The position numbers were made by a program, and so were the translations under genes. Under the pieces are notes generated by a model. It had not been told where the DNA came from. It worked only from the letters and a program-made list of their open reading frames with translations, and ran no database searches. Of a stretch of 64,000 bases of DNA, positions 8,257 through 16,296 are shown in pieces. The first letter of the stretch is position 1, and the number at the start of each line of letters is the position of its first letter. The stretch comes from Hebobacterum sp964559435. GTDB lineage: Bacteria > Armatimonadota > Hebobacteria > Hebobacterales > Hebobacteraceae. The stretch is taken from NCBI GenBank assembly GCA_964559435.1, contig CAZLHI010000006.1, positions 1 to 64,000 on the forward strand, given 5' to 3'.

Positions 8257-8616
8257 TCAGGCCTTGAGCGCCTTCTTCGCGGTCTCCACAACCTGATCGA
8301 ATGCCTCCCCGTCGCGGGCCGCAAGCTCCGCCAAGCTCCTGCGGTCGAGCCCGATCCCCGCGCCCCTGAGGCCGCTCATGAAGCGGCTGTAGCTCAGCCC
8401 GCGATCTCGCGCCGCCGCGTTGATGCGCGCGATCCACAGCCGACGAAACTCTCGTTTTCGGACCCGCCGGTCGCGGTAGGCGTAGCGCTTGGCGCGCATC
8501 AGCGTCTCTTTCGCCGACCGGAAGAGCCGATGCCGGCCGCCGACGAAGCCTCTGGCCTCTTTCAAGACGGCCTTGTGGCGGCGGTGGGCTACTTTTCCTC
8601 TCTTGACGCGTGGCAT
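8257..8616 (-). CDS. rplT: Large ribosomal subunit protein bL20
   Basis: A 119-residue protein, the usual length for bL20. The start MPRVKRGKVAHRRHKAVLK, GFVGGRHRLFRSAKETLMRA, the very basic YRDRRVRKREFRRLWIARIN, and the C-terminal GLDRRSLAELA identify it. bL20 binds 23S rRNA early in 50S assembly and in many bacteria represses its own operon. It is the last gene of infC-rpmI-rplT, ending just before the gap-containing hairpin. The usual GLSYSRFM segment is present. Confidence 0.97.
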   Translation of the reverse strand: MPRVKRGKVAHRRHKAVLKEARGFVGGRHRLFRSAKETLMRAKRYAYRDRRVRKREFRRLWIARINAAARDRGLSYSRFMSGLRGAGIGLDRRSLAELAARDGEAFDQVVETAKKALKA

Positions 8617-8638
8617 ATCGGAACTCCAGAGGCGAGGC

Positions 8639-8878
8639 TCAGCGGGGTGGCACGAGCCGGTCGAAGGTCTGGCGATCGGCGGCCGAGACCTCGCCTGGCT
8701 TGCGCAGTCGGCGCTGCCGCGCAGAAGACTTCCGCGTAAGAAGATGGCCCTTGTAGGCGTGCCGGATGCGCAGCTTGCCGCTGGCAGTTCGCTTAACCCG
8801 CTTCGCCGCTGTCTTCTGCGTCTTCAATTTGACGCGGCCGCTCTGCGACCGGCTCTTGCTGGACCTGCTCTTTGCCAT
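8639..8878 (-). CDS. rpmI: Large ribosomal subunit protein bL35
   Basis: Recognised from LKTQKTAAKRVKRTASGKLR followed by HAYKGHLLTRKS, the bL35 core. From ATG 8878 the protein is 79 residues, longer than the usual 64-66, because of a Ser/Arg/Lys-rich start (MAKSRSSKSRSQSGR). An internal TTG at 8827 would give a canonical-length start (MKTQKTAAKR) but has no visible ribosome binding site. With the ATG start the gene overlaps the end of infC by 86 bases, which would couple their translation. Confidence 0.93.
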   Translation of the reverse strand: MAKSRSSKSRSQSGRVKLKTQKTAAKRVKRTASGKLRIRHAYKGHLLTRKSSARQRRLRKPGEVSAADRQTFDRLVPPR

Positions 8879-9488
8879 CAGCAGTCGCCTTCTCTTCCTT
8901 CTCCTCGGCAGGCTTGGGAGGCTTCTCATCCTCCTCGGCAGGCTTGGGAGCCTTCTTCTTCTCCCTGGGAGGCCTGGCGCCGGGCTTCGGCACCAGCATC
9001 ACGCTCATTATCCGCCCCTCGCGCCGGGGTTGCCCTTCCATGTTCGCCACGTCGGCGAGCGCCTCCCCAATCCGGCCGAACAAGTTCGTCCCGAGTTCGG
9101 GGCGGCTCATTTCTCGACCGCGGAACCTGAGGCTGACCCGGAGTTTACTGCCCTCCGCGAGCAGCTCGCGCGCCTTGCGCATCTTGACCTCCAGGTCGTG
9201 CTGGCTGATCTGCGCCTTCATGCGAAGCAGCCGCACTTCGCTCGACCTGCTCTTCTTTCGCGTCTCGCGCTCCCGCTTGGCCTGCTCGTACTTGTGCTTC
9301 CCATAGTCCATTATGCGGCAGACTGGCGGCTGCGAGGTGGGCGCCACTTCGATCAGGTCGAGGTCTCTTTCGCGAGCGATCCGAAGCGCCTCCCGTGAGG
9401 GCATGACCCCCAACTGCGTCCCCTTCTCATCGATCAGACGCACTTCCCGAGCGCGGATACGCTCGTTCACGCGGATTTGTCGTTCGAT
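8793..9488 (-). CDS. infC: Translation initiation factor IF-3, apparent ATC start
   Basis: IF-3 binds the 30S subunit, prevents premature 50S joining and checks the start codon. The core is complete: RVNERIRAREVRLIDEKG, DLDLIEVAP, PPVCRIMDYGKHKYE, the basic linker, and VRLLRMKAQISQHDLEVK. I set the start at ATC 9488 because GGAGGTGAT precedes it at good spacing and IF-3 genes are known to use rare start codons for autoregulation; an ATG at 9533 is in frame but has no ribosome binding site. After the usual end (SVMLVPK) comes a roughly 60-residue Lys/Glu/Pro-rich tail overlapping rpmI. No thrS precedes it. Confidence 0.93.
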   Translation of the reverse strand: MERQIRVNERIRAREVRLIDEKGTQLGVMPSREALRIARERDLDLIEVAPTSQPPVCRIMDYGKHKYEQAKRERETRKKSRSSEVRLLRMKAQISQHDLEVKMRKARELLAEGSKLRVSLRFRGREMSRPELGTNLFGRIGEALADVANMEGQPRREGRIMSVMLVPKPGARPPREKKKAPKPAEEDEKPPKPAEEKEEKATADGKEQVQQEPVAERPRQIEDAEDSGEAG

Positions 9489-9626
9489 CTTCCCAATCAC
9501 CTCCGCCACAGCGAACAAAATCGACGCGCCCACCGGTCCCAGACAGCGACCTCGAGCCCGCCCTGGCCGGCGCAGTATAGCAAAACGGCGGCGATTCTGT
9601 CAATGCGCGCACGACCCAGGTAACCG

Positions 9627-11261
9627 CTAACACGCGGCGAGAGGGATTCCAGGGGTTTCCGGCCTTCGGGGCCGAAACAGGGCGGACAACGGTAGGAGAC
9701 ACGCTCCCGCCGTACCGTCAGCCGCGCCGCAAGGGGTGAAGGTTCGGGTCGCATGGATGGGCGCGGGTAGGGGATAGGAGTAATCCGCCCCGCGGCCGCC
9801 CTCCTCCTTCATCCGCTTCCGCAGGCGGTCGCGGTCGCCCTTCGCCTGCCCGGCCTCCCGCAGGCCCATCTCCTCGAACATCCGGTGGGCCGTCTCCATC
9901 CACTCCACCGCCAGCCGGAGGTTTCCCTGCTGCTCGGCGAGCAGCCCCAACTCGTGCAGGGCCCTCGCCTCATCCGGCCGGTCGCCGATATCGACAAGGA
10001 TGTCCCGCGCCTGCGTGTGCAGCCTCGCCGCCTCCTCCAGCTTCCCGCGCGCCCGAGCCAAGGTCCCCAATTCGTTGAGGGCCTTGGCTTCGCCCAGCCG
10101 GTCACCGACCTCCCGTTTGATTTCCAGGCTCTGCCGGCATAGAGCCTCCGCCTCCGGCAGCCTGCCGCGGAGGGAGGCCACCTTCCCCAGCTCTCGCAGA
10201 GAGCCCGCCTCTCCCGGCCGGTCTTCCACCTCGCGGTGGATCTCCAGGCTCTGGGTGAACAGATGCTGCGCCTCGTCCAACTTGCCGCGGAGCCTCGCGA
10301 ACCTCCCCAGCTCCCACAGCGCGACCGCCTCCCCGCGCCGATAACCGGCCCTCCGTGCGATCTCCTGGCTCTGGGTGCACAGGTCCTCCGCCTCCTCCAG
10401 CTTGCCGCGCATCTCCGCCACGATCCCCAGCCCACACAGGGAGGCACCCTCCCATAGTCGCTCGTCCAGCTCCCGCGCGATCTTCAGACTCTGCCGATAC
10501 AGGTCCTCTGCTTCGTCGAGCCGGCCGCGGATCGCTGCCCCGTTCCCCAATCCATACAGGGCGGCCTTCTCCCCATACCGGTAGCCGATCTCCTTCGCAA
10601 TCGAAAGGCTCCGGCGATAGAGTTCCTCCGCCGCGTCCAGTTTGCCGCGGGTCTCCGCCACTATCGCCAGTCCGTACAGGGACGCACTTTCCCCATATTG
10701 GTAGCCCAGCTCCCGCGCAATCGCGAGGCTCTCTTGGTAACGGCCCGTCGCTTCGTCCAGCCGGCCGCGCTCCTGCGCCAGCGCTGCCAATGCATTCAGG
10801 GGGGCCGCCTCCGAGACCCGGTCGTACACCTCCCGGCAGATCATCAGTGCCCGGGTGTAGAGATCCTCCGCCTCCGCCAGCTTCCCCCGCAGGTGGGCCA
10901 CCCGGCCCAAGCCGTGAAGGCAGGCCGCCTCCTCAGAGCGGCTCTCTAGCTCCCGGGCGACCGCCAGGCTTTGCCGAAGGAGATCCTCCGCCTCGTCCAG
11001 GTTGCCGCGGATCTCTGCCACGGTCCCCAATCCGTGCAGGGAGGTGCCCTCTCCATAGCGGTCCCCCCGCTTGCGCGCGATCGTCAAGCCCTGGCTGAAG
11101 AGGTCCTCCGCCTCGCCCGGATCGCCGCGGTTGAACGCCGCCCAAGCCGACTCGTTGAGGCGGGCGCCGTATCCGCTCGACATCGGCCCGCGCCACCACA
11201 GCCAGCCAGCGCACGCCGCCGCGAGAACCAGCAGGAGTGCGACCGCGACCTCAGTGCGCAT
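9627..11261 (-). CDS. Membrane-anchored tetratricopeptide-repeat protein
   Basis: A 544-residue protein with an N-terminal hydrophobic segment (VAVALLLVLAAACAGWLWW), either a signal anchor or uncleaved signal. It is followed by about eleven repeats of exactly 40 residues, each with the pattern GLG.VAE.RGKLDEAEDLY.QSL.IARE....GEA.SL, the TPR_12/TPR_10 signature. The repeats would form a superhelical binding surface in the periplasm. The last 50 residues (from about YSYPLPAPIHATRT) are Pro-rich and unlike the rest; they may be read from a non-coding repeat after loss of the original stop. Partner unknown. The 120-base DNA periodicity suggests recent growth by tandem duplication. Confidence 0.85.
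   Translation of the reverse strand: MRTEVAVALLLVLAAACAGWLWWRGPMSSGYGARLNESAWAAFNRGDPGEAEDLFSQGLTIARKRGDRYGEGTSLHGLGTVAEIRGNLDEAEDLLRQSLAVARELESRSEEAACLHGLGRVAHLRGKLAEAEDLYTRALMICREVYDRVSEAAPLNALAALAQERGRLDEATGRYQESLAIARELGYQYGESASLYGLAIVAETRGKLDAAEELYRRSLSIAKEIGYRYGEKAALYGLGNGAAIRGRLDEAEDLYRQSLKIARELDERLWEGASLCGLGIVAEMRGKLEEAEDLCTQSQEIARRAGYRRGEAVALWELGRFARLRGKLDEAQHLFTQSLEIHREVEDRPGEAGSLRELGKVASLRGRLPEAEALCRQSLEIKREVGDRLGEAKALNELGTLARARGKLEEAARLHTQARDILVDIGDRPDEARALHELGLLAEQQGNLRLAVEWMETAHRMFEEMGLREAGQAKGDRDRLRKRMKEEGGRGADYSYPLPAPIHATRTFTPCGAADGTAGACLLPLSALFRPRRPETPGIPLAAC
9689..9718. repeat. REP-like imperfect hairpin at the end of the TPR gene
   Basis: Ends acggta (9689-9694) and taccgt (9713-9718) are inverted copies, and the inner arms ggag and ctcc pair around acacg. 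The word ggagacacgctcccgcc recalls the element at 22717-22759. It lies within the odd C-terminal coding region of the TPR gene. Confidence 0.4.
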
Positions 11262-11717
11262 GTGGGCCTCCCTCCTTCGCCCATTCTACACCACCCCCGC
11301 CCCCTCGCCAACCGCCTTCTTGGAGGTGCTGAGTAAGGAAGGGGAAGGGCCGGCGGCGATGCTGCCCTACTTCGCCAAGGCTATGTAGGGTCTGAGAGAT
11401 GGCCGGCCTACAAACACAGGTTGAAAACCCATGCCACCGGAAACGGGAACGGCCGGCGGGCATGCCCGCCCCACAGCAAGACGATGTCGTGACGCGGGAC
11501 CCGATGGCGGTGTACACGGGGAGGGCATTCGCGCTGGGGACCCCATCCCGGCCCAAAGCCCTGGGGCTCATATCCCTCTTTCTTCTCGGGGGATGCTGGG
11601 AGTTGCCCGCGGGATCGGCAGGTGGGAGACGGTTGGGGGAGAAGTAGGCGAGTGACGGGGTTCTGAGTTATCTGCTGCTACCCTAGTCCTGCTTCGCGAG
11701 ACGAGGGAGGTAGTGGG
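11262..11717. other. Intergenic stretch with a 16-base palindrome
   Basis: About 455 bases with no supported gene. It contains a perfect palindrome ggcgggcatgcccgcc at 11455-11470, set in acggccggcgggcatgcccg, which looks like the core of a REP-like element. A Pro/Arg-rich open frame at 11399-11647 has no start signal. GAGGGAGGTA just before 11718 is the ribosome binding site of the next gene. Confidence 0.5.
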
Positions 11718-12920
11718 ATGCGCTTTGTATCGCTTGTCTTGGTTTTCACCGTCGTCGCCTTGTTGCCCGGTTCTGCGCTCTGCGGGGGGTCGATTTCGGA
11801 CCCGAGCGCGTCAGACTCTCCCGAAGGAGAGTCGGCTGCCGCGCCCCCCGCCGTCATCATCGCGCCCGAAGACGGCTGTGTCGCCACCGTCGGTGACCTG
11901 CTCCAGGTGATGCTAGTGGTGAGCGCTGACCTCGACGTGTCGGCGGTCGCGGTGCTCTGCGATTCCCTCGGTGTTGGGATGCTCCGCGAGCCGCCCTATG
12001 TGCTCGAGTGGGATACGAGTTCGTTCCAGCCTGGGGAGCACGTGCTGAGGGCCACCGTCTACCTGAAGTCGGGCGAGAAAGTCAGTGCCGAGCCCGTGGT
12101 AGTTTCCCTCACTGGGCGGGCGCGCAAGGCTGCACCGGCGCCAGACACCGCCGCGCCCACGCCCCCACCGGTTGTGCTCAAGGAACGCACTCCCATCCTC
12201 TTGCAGACCGAAGAGAAACTGCTGTCCGGACACACGAAGGAAGGGAGCGCCATCCGCCTCAAGGTCGTCCGCGACATCACAGGGCCCAGCGGCGTCGTGT
12301 TGATCGAGTATGCCGCCACGGCACATGGAACCGTTACGCGTTCTCGCCGACGGGGAGCCTTCGGCAAGGCAGGCCAACTCGAATTCACAGTTGATTCGGT
12401 GACTGCTGTAGATGGTACTACGATCCCGCTGCGGGCCTCAGAGGAGATGGCGGGTAAGGATAACAAAGGGGTCGTGATAGCGTCCGCACTGCTACTGACC
12501 GTCTTCTCTGTCTTCGTGCACGGGAAGGATGTCGAGGTGCCGGTGGGCACTGAGTTTGTCGCCTACGTCGATCACGACACGGAGATCGGCACTCCGCTGC
12601 CGCCGCGGGCGCCGGGGGAGTCCCGCGGCGAGCCCGTGGAAACCGTCACCATCACAAGTCCAGCGGACGGGCGACACGTGAGCCGCGGGACCAAGCTGTC
12701 CCTGGTCGTCGAGGCGCAGCCGGCCGCGAAGTTCCACGTTGCCCGTCTCTTCCTGGACGGGAAGGAAATGGGGTCGGTCGAGGGCGAACTCGCCCCGAGC
12801 ACGCTGCCCACGAAGGGCCTGCAGCCCGGGGAGCACCGGCTCGAGGTCGAGGTCACCTTTACGAACGGCCGAACGGTCAAGAGCGAACCTGTGCGCATTG
12901 TGGTCGTGGAGGCAGACTGA
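11718..12920 (+). CDS. Secreted protein with two Ig-like domains
   Basis: A 400-residue exported protein: signal peptide 1-22 (SLVLVFTVVALLPGSALCG), an Ig-like domain at about 45-130 (PAVIIAPEDGCVATVGDLLQ, YVLEWDTSSFQPGEHVLRA), a Pro/Ala-rich linker, a central beta domain at about 155-300 (LLSGHTKEGSAIRLKVVRDI, FVAYVDHDTEI), and a second Ig-like domain at about 310-400 (TITSPADGRHVSRGTKLSL, GLQPGEHRLEVEV). The two Ig domains share the same layout and probably arose by duplication. ATG 11718 follows GAGGGAGGTA. The central domain resembles one seen in uncharacterised secreted proteins; the role is unknown. Confidence 0.8.
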   Translation: MRFVSLVLVFTVVALLPGSALCGGSISDPSASDSPEGESAAAPPAVIIAPEDGCVATVGDLLQVMLVVSADLDVSAVAVLCDSLGVGMLREPPYVLEWDTSSFQPGEHVLRATVYLKSGEKVSAEPVVVSLTGRARKAAPAPDTAAPTPPPVVLKERTPILLQTEEKLLSGHTKEGSAIRLKVVRDITGPSGVVLIEYAATAHGTVTRSRRRGAFGKAGQLEFTVDSVTAVDGTTIPLRASEEMAGKDNKGVVIASALLLTVFSVFVHGKDVEVPVGTEFVAYVDHDTEIGTPLPPRAPGESRGEPVETVTITSPADGRHVSRGTKLSLVVEAQPAAKFHVARLFLDGKEMGSVEGELAPSTLPTKGLQPGEHRLEVEVTFTNGRTVKSEPVRIVVVEAD

Positions 12921-12970
12921 GCCTTCGGGTTTTTTCCGAAGCACACGCTGGAGAGCAGGGTGCGCCGGGG

Positions 12971-13693
12971 TCACTCTGCGGGGGCGGTGGGGTCGGGGGC
13001 GTCCTCTTCGGAGTCGGCGTCGGTGCGGTGGCTGGGGGCGAGCACTTCCAGCCGGCCGGTCTCCATGTAGGCGACCCGTTCTGCGATGTTCACCACATGG
13101 TCGGCCACCCGCTCCAGGTACCGCGCCACGAGCAGCAGCGCGACCGCCTGCTGGACGATCTCCGGTCGCTCCATCATCGCCTGTGCGAGCTGGCCGCGGA
13201 GCTTGTACCATAGCTGATCGACTTCGTCGTCCTTCTCGATCACCTGCCGCACGAGTTCCAGGTCCCGGGCCACCAGCGCCTCGAGGGCCTGCCGCAGCAT
13301 GCCGCGTACGATCTCCACCATGCGGGGGATGTCCTCCAGCGGCTTGTAGTACTCGGTCTCGGCGAGGTCGATTGCGGTCCTGGCGATATCCACCGAGTAG
13401 TCGCCGACACGCTCGACGTCGGCGATCACCTTCATGACCGTCCCGATGGTGCGCAGGTCCCGAGACATGGGCTGTTGGAGCGCGAGGAGGCGCATGCATT
13501 CCTGCTCGATCTGCAGGTCCATCTCGTCGGCGGTGTCGTCGGCCGCGATGGTCTCGCGGGCCAGGGGAACGTCGTGCTCGCAGAGCGCGCGGCCGGCCTT
13601 CTCGAGCATGCCCTCGACGAAGGTTCCCATTTCGAGCAGGTGCCGCTCCAACTGCTCAAGCTGCTCCTCAAACGCCTGGCGCGTGCGCCGCAT
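12971..13693 (-). CDS. phoU: Phosphate uptake regulator PhoU
   Basis: A 240-residue PhoU with two three-helix bundles: TRQAFEEQLEQLERHLLEMG opens the first, and both carry the metal-binding E.xxD/R signature (IADVERVGDYSVDIA and VARYLERVADHVVNIAERV). PhoU links the Pst transporter to the PhoR-type sensor kinase and restrains uptake when phosphate is plentiful. It is the last gene of pstSCAB-phoU, 11 bases after pstB. The acidic tail (DADSEEDAPDPTAPAE) is not conserved in the family. No phoB or phoR is in the window. Confidence 0.95.
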   Translation of the reverse strand: MRRTRQAFEEQLEQLERHLLEMGTFVEGMLEKAGRALCEHDVPLARETIAADDTADEMDLQIEQECMRLLALQQPMSRDLRTIGTVMKVIADVERVGDYSVDIARTAIDLAETEYYKPLEDIPRMVEIVRGMLRQALEALVARDLELVRQVIEKDDEVDQLWYKLRGQLAQAMMERPEIVQQAVALLLVARYLERVADHVVNIAERVAYMETGRLEVLAPSHRTDADSEEDAPDPTAPAE

Positions 13694-13704
13694 GCGGCCT
13701 CTCC

Positions 13705-14499
13705 CTATCCGAAGCGGCCTCGCACATAATCGTCGGTGCGTTGGTCCTTCGGATTCTCGAATATCTGGACGGTGGGTCCATACTCTATCAGGTCTCCGAG
13801 CAGGAAGAAACCAGTATACTGTGATACTCGCGAGGCCTGATACATGTTGTGGGTCACTATCACTATGGTGTAGTTCTCCATCAGCTCGATCATGAGCTCT
13901 TCGATCTTGAAGGTGGCGGTGGGATCGAGCGCGCTGCAGGGCTCATCCATCAGCAATACCTCGGGTCCCACCGCGAGCACGCGTGCGATGGACAGCCGCT
14001 GCTGCTGCCCGCCAGAGAGATCGAGCGCGGACTTCCGCAGCGTATCCTTCACCTCATCCCAGAGTGCCGCTCCCCTCAGGCTCTTTTCCACCACCTCGTC
14101 GAGCGTGGAGCGCTCCCGGATTCCATGCAGCCGCGGGCCATAGGCTACGTTGTCGTAGATCGACATGGGGAACGGGTTCGGCGTCTGAAAGACCATGCCG
14201 ACACGTTTCCTCAACGCCGCCACGTCGGTGGTGCGGTCGTAGACGTTTGCGCCATCGATGAGCACCTCGCCGCTCACCTGGGCGCTCGGGATGAGGTCGT
14301 TCATCCGGTTGAAGCAGCGCAGGAAAGACGACTTGCCGCACCCGGAAGGCCCGATCAGAGCCGTGATGCGCCGCGCGGGGATGTGCACGCTGATGTTATT
14401 GAGGGCGTGGAAGTCATCGTAGTAGAGGTCCAGATGCTGTGTCTGGAGCTTGATCTCGCCTTCGGGCTTTTCGATTGTCAGATTGGCGTCGGTTGACAA
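13705..14499 (-). CDS. pstB: Phosphate ABC transporter ATP-binding protein
   Basis: A 264-residue ATPase of the Pst transporter: Walker A GPSGCGKSSFLRCFNRMNDL, Q-loop VGMVFQTPNPFPMSIYDNVA, signature LSGGQQQRLSIARVLA, Walker B LLMDEPCSALDP, H-loop IVTHNM, and the PstB-type ending SQYTGFFLLGDLIEYG. The start is a TTG at 14499 preceded by aggtggtg; pstA ends four bases upstream. It energises high-affinity phosphate uptake. Confidence 0.97.
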   Translation of the reverse strand: MSTDANLTIEKPEGEIKLQTQHLDLYYDDFHALNNISVHIPARRITALIGPSGCGKSSFLRCFNRMNDLIPSAQVSGEVLIDGANVYDRTTDVAALRKRVGMVFQTPNPFPMSIYDNVAYGPRLHGIRERSTLDEVVEKSLRGAALWDEVKDTLRKSALDLSGGQQQRLSIARVLAVGPEVLLMDEPCSALDPTATFKIEELMIELMENYTIVIVTHNMYQASRVSQYTGFFLLGDLIEYGPTVQIFENPKDQRTDDYVRGRFG

Positions 14500-14503
14500 C
14501 GTG

Positions 14504-15352
14504 TCACCACCTGCGGGCGCGGCGGAGTCGGGCGCGGAAGATCGCGGCGACTAGATTCAGCGCCAGGACGAGAGCGACCAGGATGGCGGCCGTCGCCCAT
14601 TTCTCGGCTTCCTCAACGTGCGGGAACTCCGTGGCGTCGACGAACAGCTTGTAGGTGAGAGCTACGAACGGATCGAGGATAGAGCGCGGAAAGGGATGGG
14701 TCAGCCCGTAGAAGGCGCCGGTGAACAGGATCGGCGCGGTCTCCCCGGCCGCTCGTCCTATGGAGAGAATCAGTCCCGTAATGATCCCCGGCAGGGCGTT
14801 CGGCAGCACCACCTTCCTGACGGTCTGCCAGCGCGTTGCACCGAGGGCGAACGAGGCCTCGCGGAGGCGGCGCGGCACCTGGCGCAGAGCCTCCTCCGAA
14901 GCCGTGATGACGAGAGGCAGCACCAGCAGCGCCATCGTGCAGGCCGCGGCCAGCAGACATCGGCCGAGCTGGAGAAGCGTGACAAAGAGCGCCAGCCCGA
15001 ACAGCCCGTAGACAACGGAAGGGACACCGGCCAGGTTGACGATCGCGAGGCGGATGAGGCGCACCAGCGTGCCGGCCCGGGCGTACTCGCTGAGGTAGAC
15101 GGCGGCCGCAATGCCGACCGGCGCGGATATCAGTGCCGTGAGGGCCACCAGGGCCGTCGTTCCGGCGATGGCGGGGAGCAGTCCCCTTTCCACGGACGAT
15201 ATCAGCTCCCAGCTCAGGCCCTTCCCGCCCTTCAGCACCATGATCGCCAGGATCGCCGCGACGGGCACGATCACCACCACGGCCGCAATCCACAGCAGCG
15301 AGAAGGCGACGGCCTGAGACACCTTGGGCGAGGTCCGGGGGAGGACACTCAC
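14504..15352 (-). CDS. pstA: Phosphate ABC transporter permease PstA
   Basis: A 282-residue inner-membrane permease with six predicted helices and the EAA loop REASFALGATRWQTVRKVVLP near 180. The SIGRAAGETAPILFTGAFYG segment is the usual PstA C-terminal motif. The GTG start at 15352 overlaps the pstC stop (GTGA), so the two permeases are translationally coupled. It pairs with PstC to form the membrane channel. Confidence 0.96.
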   Translation of the reverse strand: MSVLPRTSPKVSQAVAFSLLWIAAVVVIVPVAAILAIMVLKGGKGLSWELISSVERGLLPAIAGTTALVALTALISAPVGIAAAVYLSEYARAGTLVRLIRLAIVNLAGVPSVVYGLFGLALFVTLLQLGRCLLAAACTMALLVLPLVITASEEALRQVPRRLREASFALGATRWQTVRKVVLPNALPGIITGLILSIGRAAGETAPILFTGAFYGLTHPFPRSILDPFVALTYKLFVDATEFPHVEEAEKWATAAILVALVLALNLVAAIFRARLRRARRW

Positions 15353-16242
15353 CGCGCCGGCCCCCCACTTCGCCTCACCGCGACATCGGCTATGGTGTTG
15401 GTGATGAAGGTGATCACGAACAGGATCAGCCCTATCATGAAGAGCGCGTGGTAGTGCGGCGTGGCGTAGGCCGTTTCGCCCATCTCGCCGGCGATGGTCG
15501 CGGTGAGCGTCCTCACGGGTCGCAGGATTCCGACCAGTCTCCCTGGGATGACGGCGGCATTGCCCGTCACCATGAGCACCGTCATCGTCTCACCGATCGC
15601 CCGCCCCAGGCCCAGCAGCGTGCCCGCGATGATCCCAGAGCGGGCGGCCGGGATCACGACGCGTCGTATCGTCTGCCACCGGGTGGCGCCCAGCGCGAGC
15701 GAGTTCTCACGCAGGGCCATCGGCACAGACCGGATGGCATCCTCCGCCACCGAGACGATGGTCGGCATCGCCATGAAGGCCAACATCAGGGAGCCAAGCC
15801 CCGCGAACACGGGAAGAGGCAAGTCCATTACCTCCATCAACCACGGGCCCACCAGCAGCAGCCCGAGGAAGCCGAACACCACGGAGGGGATCGTCGCCAG
15901 AACCTCGACCATCGGCTTGAGGATTTCCCGAATCCGCCGCGGGGCGACCTCCGAGATGAAGGCGGCCGTGGCCAGGCCGAGGGGAACGGAGATCGCCAGC
16001 GCGCCCACGGTCACATAGAGCGAGCCCAACAGGAGCGGGAGCATGCCGAACTTCGGCGGCTCGGACGTCGGCAGCCACGTATCGCCGAAAAGCGTCTCTC
16101 GTAGCGAGGCCGACCGAAGCAGCGGCAGCGCCTCGCGCAGCAGGAAGGCGAAGATCAGTATGACGAAGACGATCGCCATCGCCCCCGACAACTGCATCAC
16201 CTTGCCGACGATCCACTCCCATGCGCGCTGCGCGGAGGACAT
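15349..16242 (-). CDS. pstC: Phosphate ABC transporter permease PstC
   Basis: A 297-residue inner-membrane permease with six helices and EAA loop ENSLALGATRWQTIRRVVIP. The family motif GLGRAIGETMTVLMVTGNA is present near 225. The 30-residue loop after the first helix (SLRETLFGDTWLPTSEPPKF) is the periplasmic contact region typical of PstC. ATG 16242 lies 54 bases after pstS. Confidence 0.96.
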   Translation of the reverse strand: MSSAQRAWEWIVGKVMQLSGAMAIVFVILIFAFLLREALPLLRSASLRETLFGDTWLPTSEPPKFGMLPLLLGSLYVTVGALAISVPLGLATAAFISEVAPRRIREILKPMVEVLATIPSVVFGFLGLLLVGPWLMEVMDLPLPVFAGLGSLMLAFMAMPTIVSVAEDAIRSVPMALRENSLALGATRWQTIRRVVIPAARSGIIAGTLLGLGRAIGETMTVLMVTGNAAVIPGRLVGILRPVRTLTATIAGEMGETAYATPHYHALFMIGLILFVITFITNTIADVAVRRSGGPAR

Positions 16243-16296
16243 GACCGGCCGTGCCCCAATCTGAGAAGAGCTAGTGTTGTGACGCGGGCGTGTGCC

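Noticed and set aside
8150..8437. A minus-strand frame running across the N gap
   Set aside because: It includes unknown residues and overlaps rplT in another frame.
14618..15454. Long plus-strand frames opposite pstA and pstC
   Set aside because: The minus strand holds unambiguous phosphate transporter genes.
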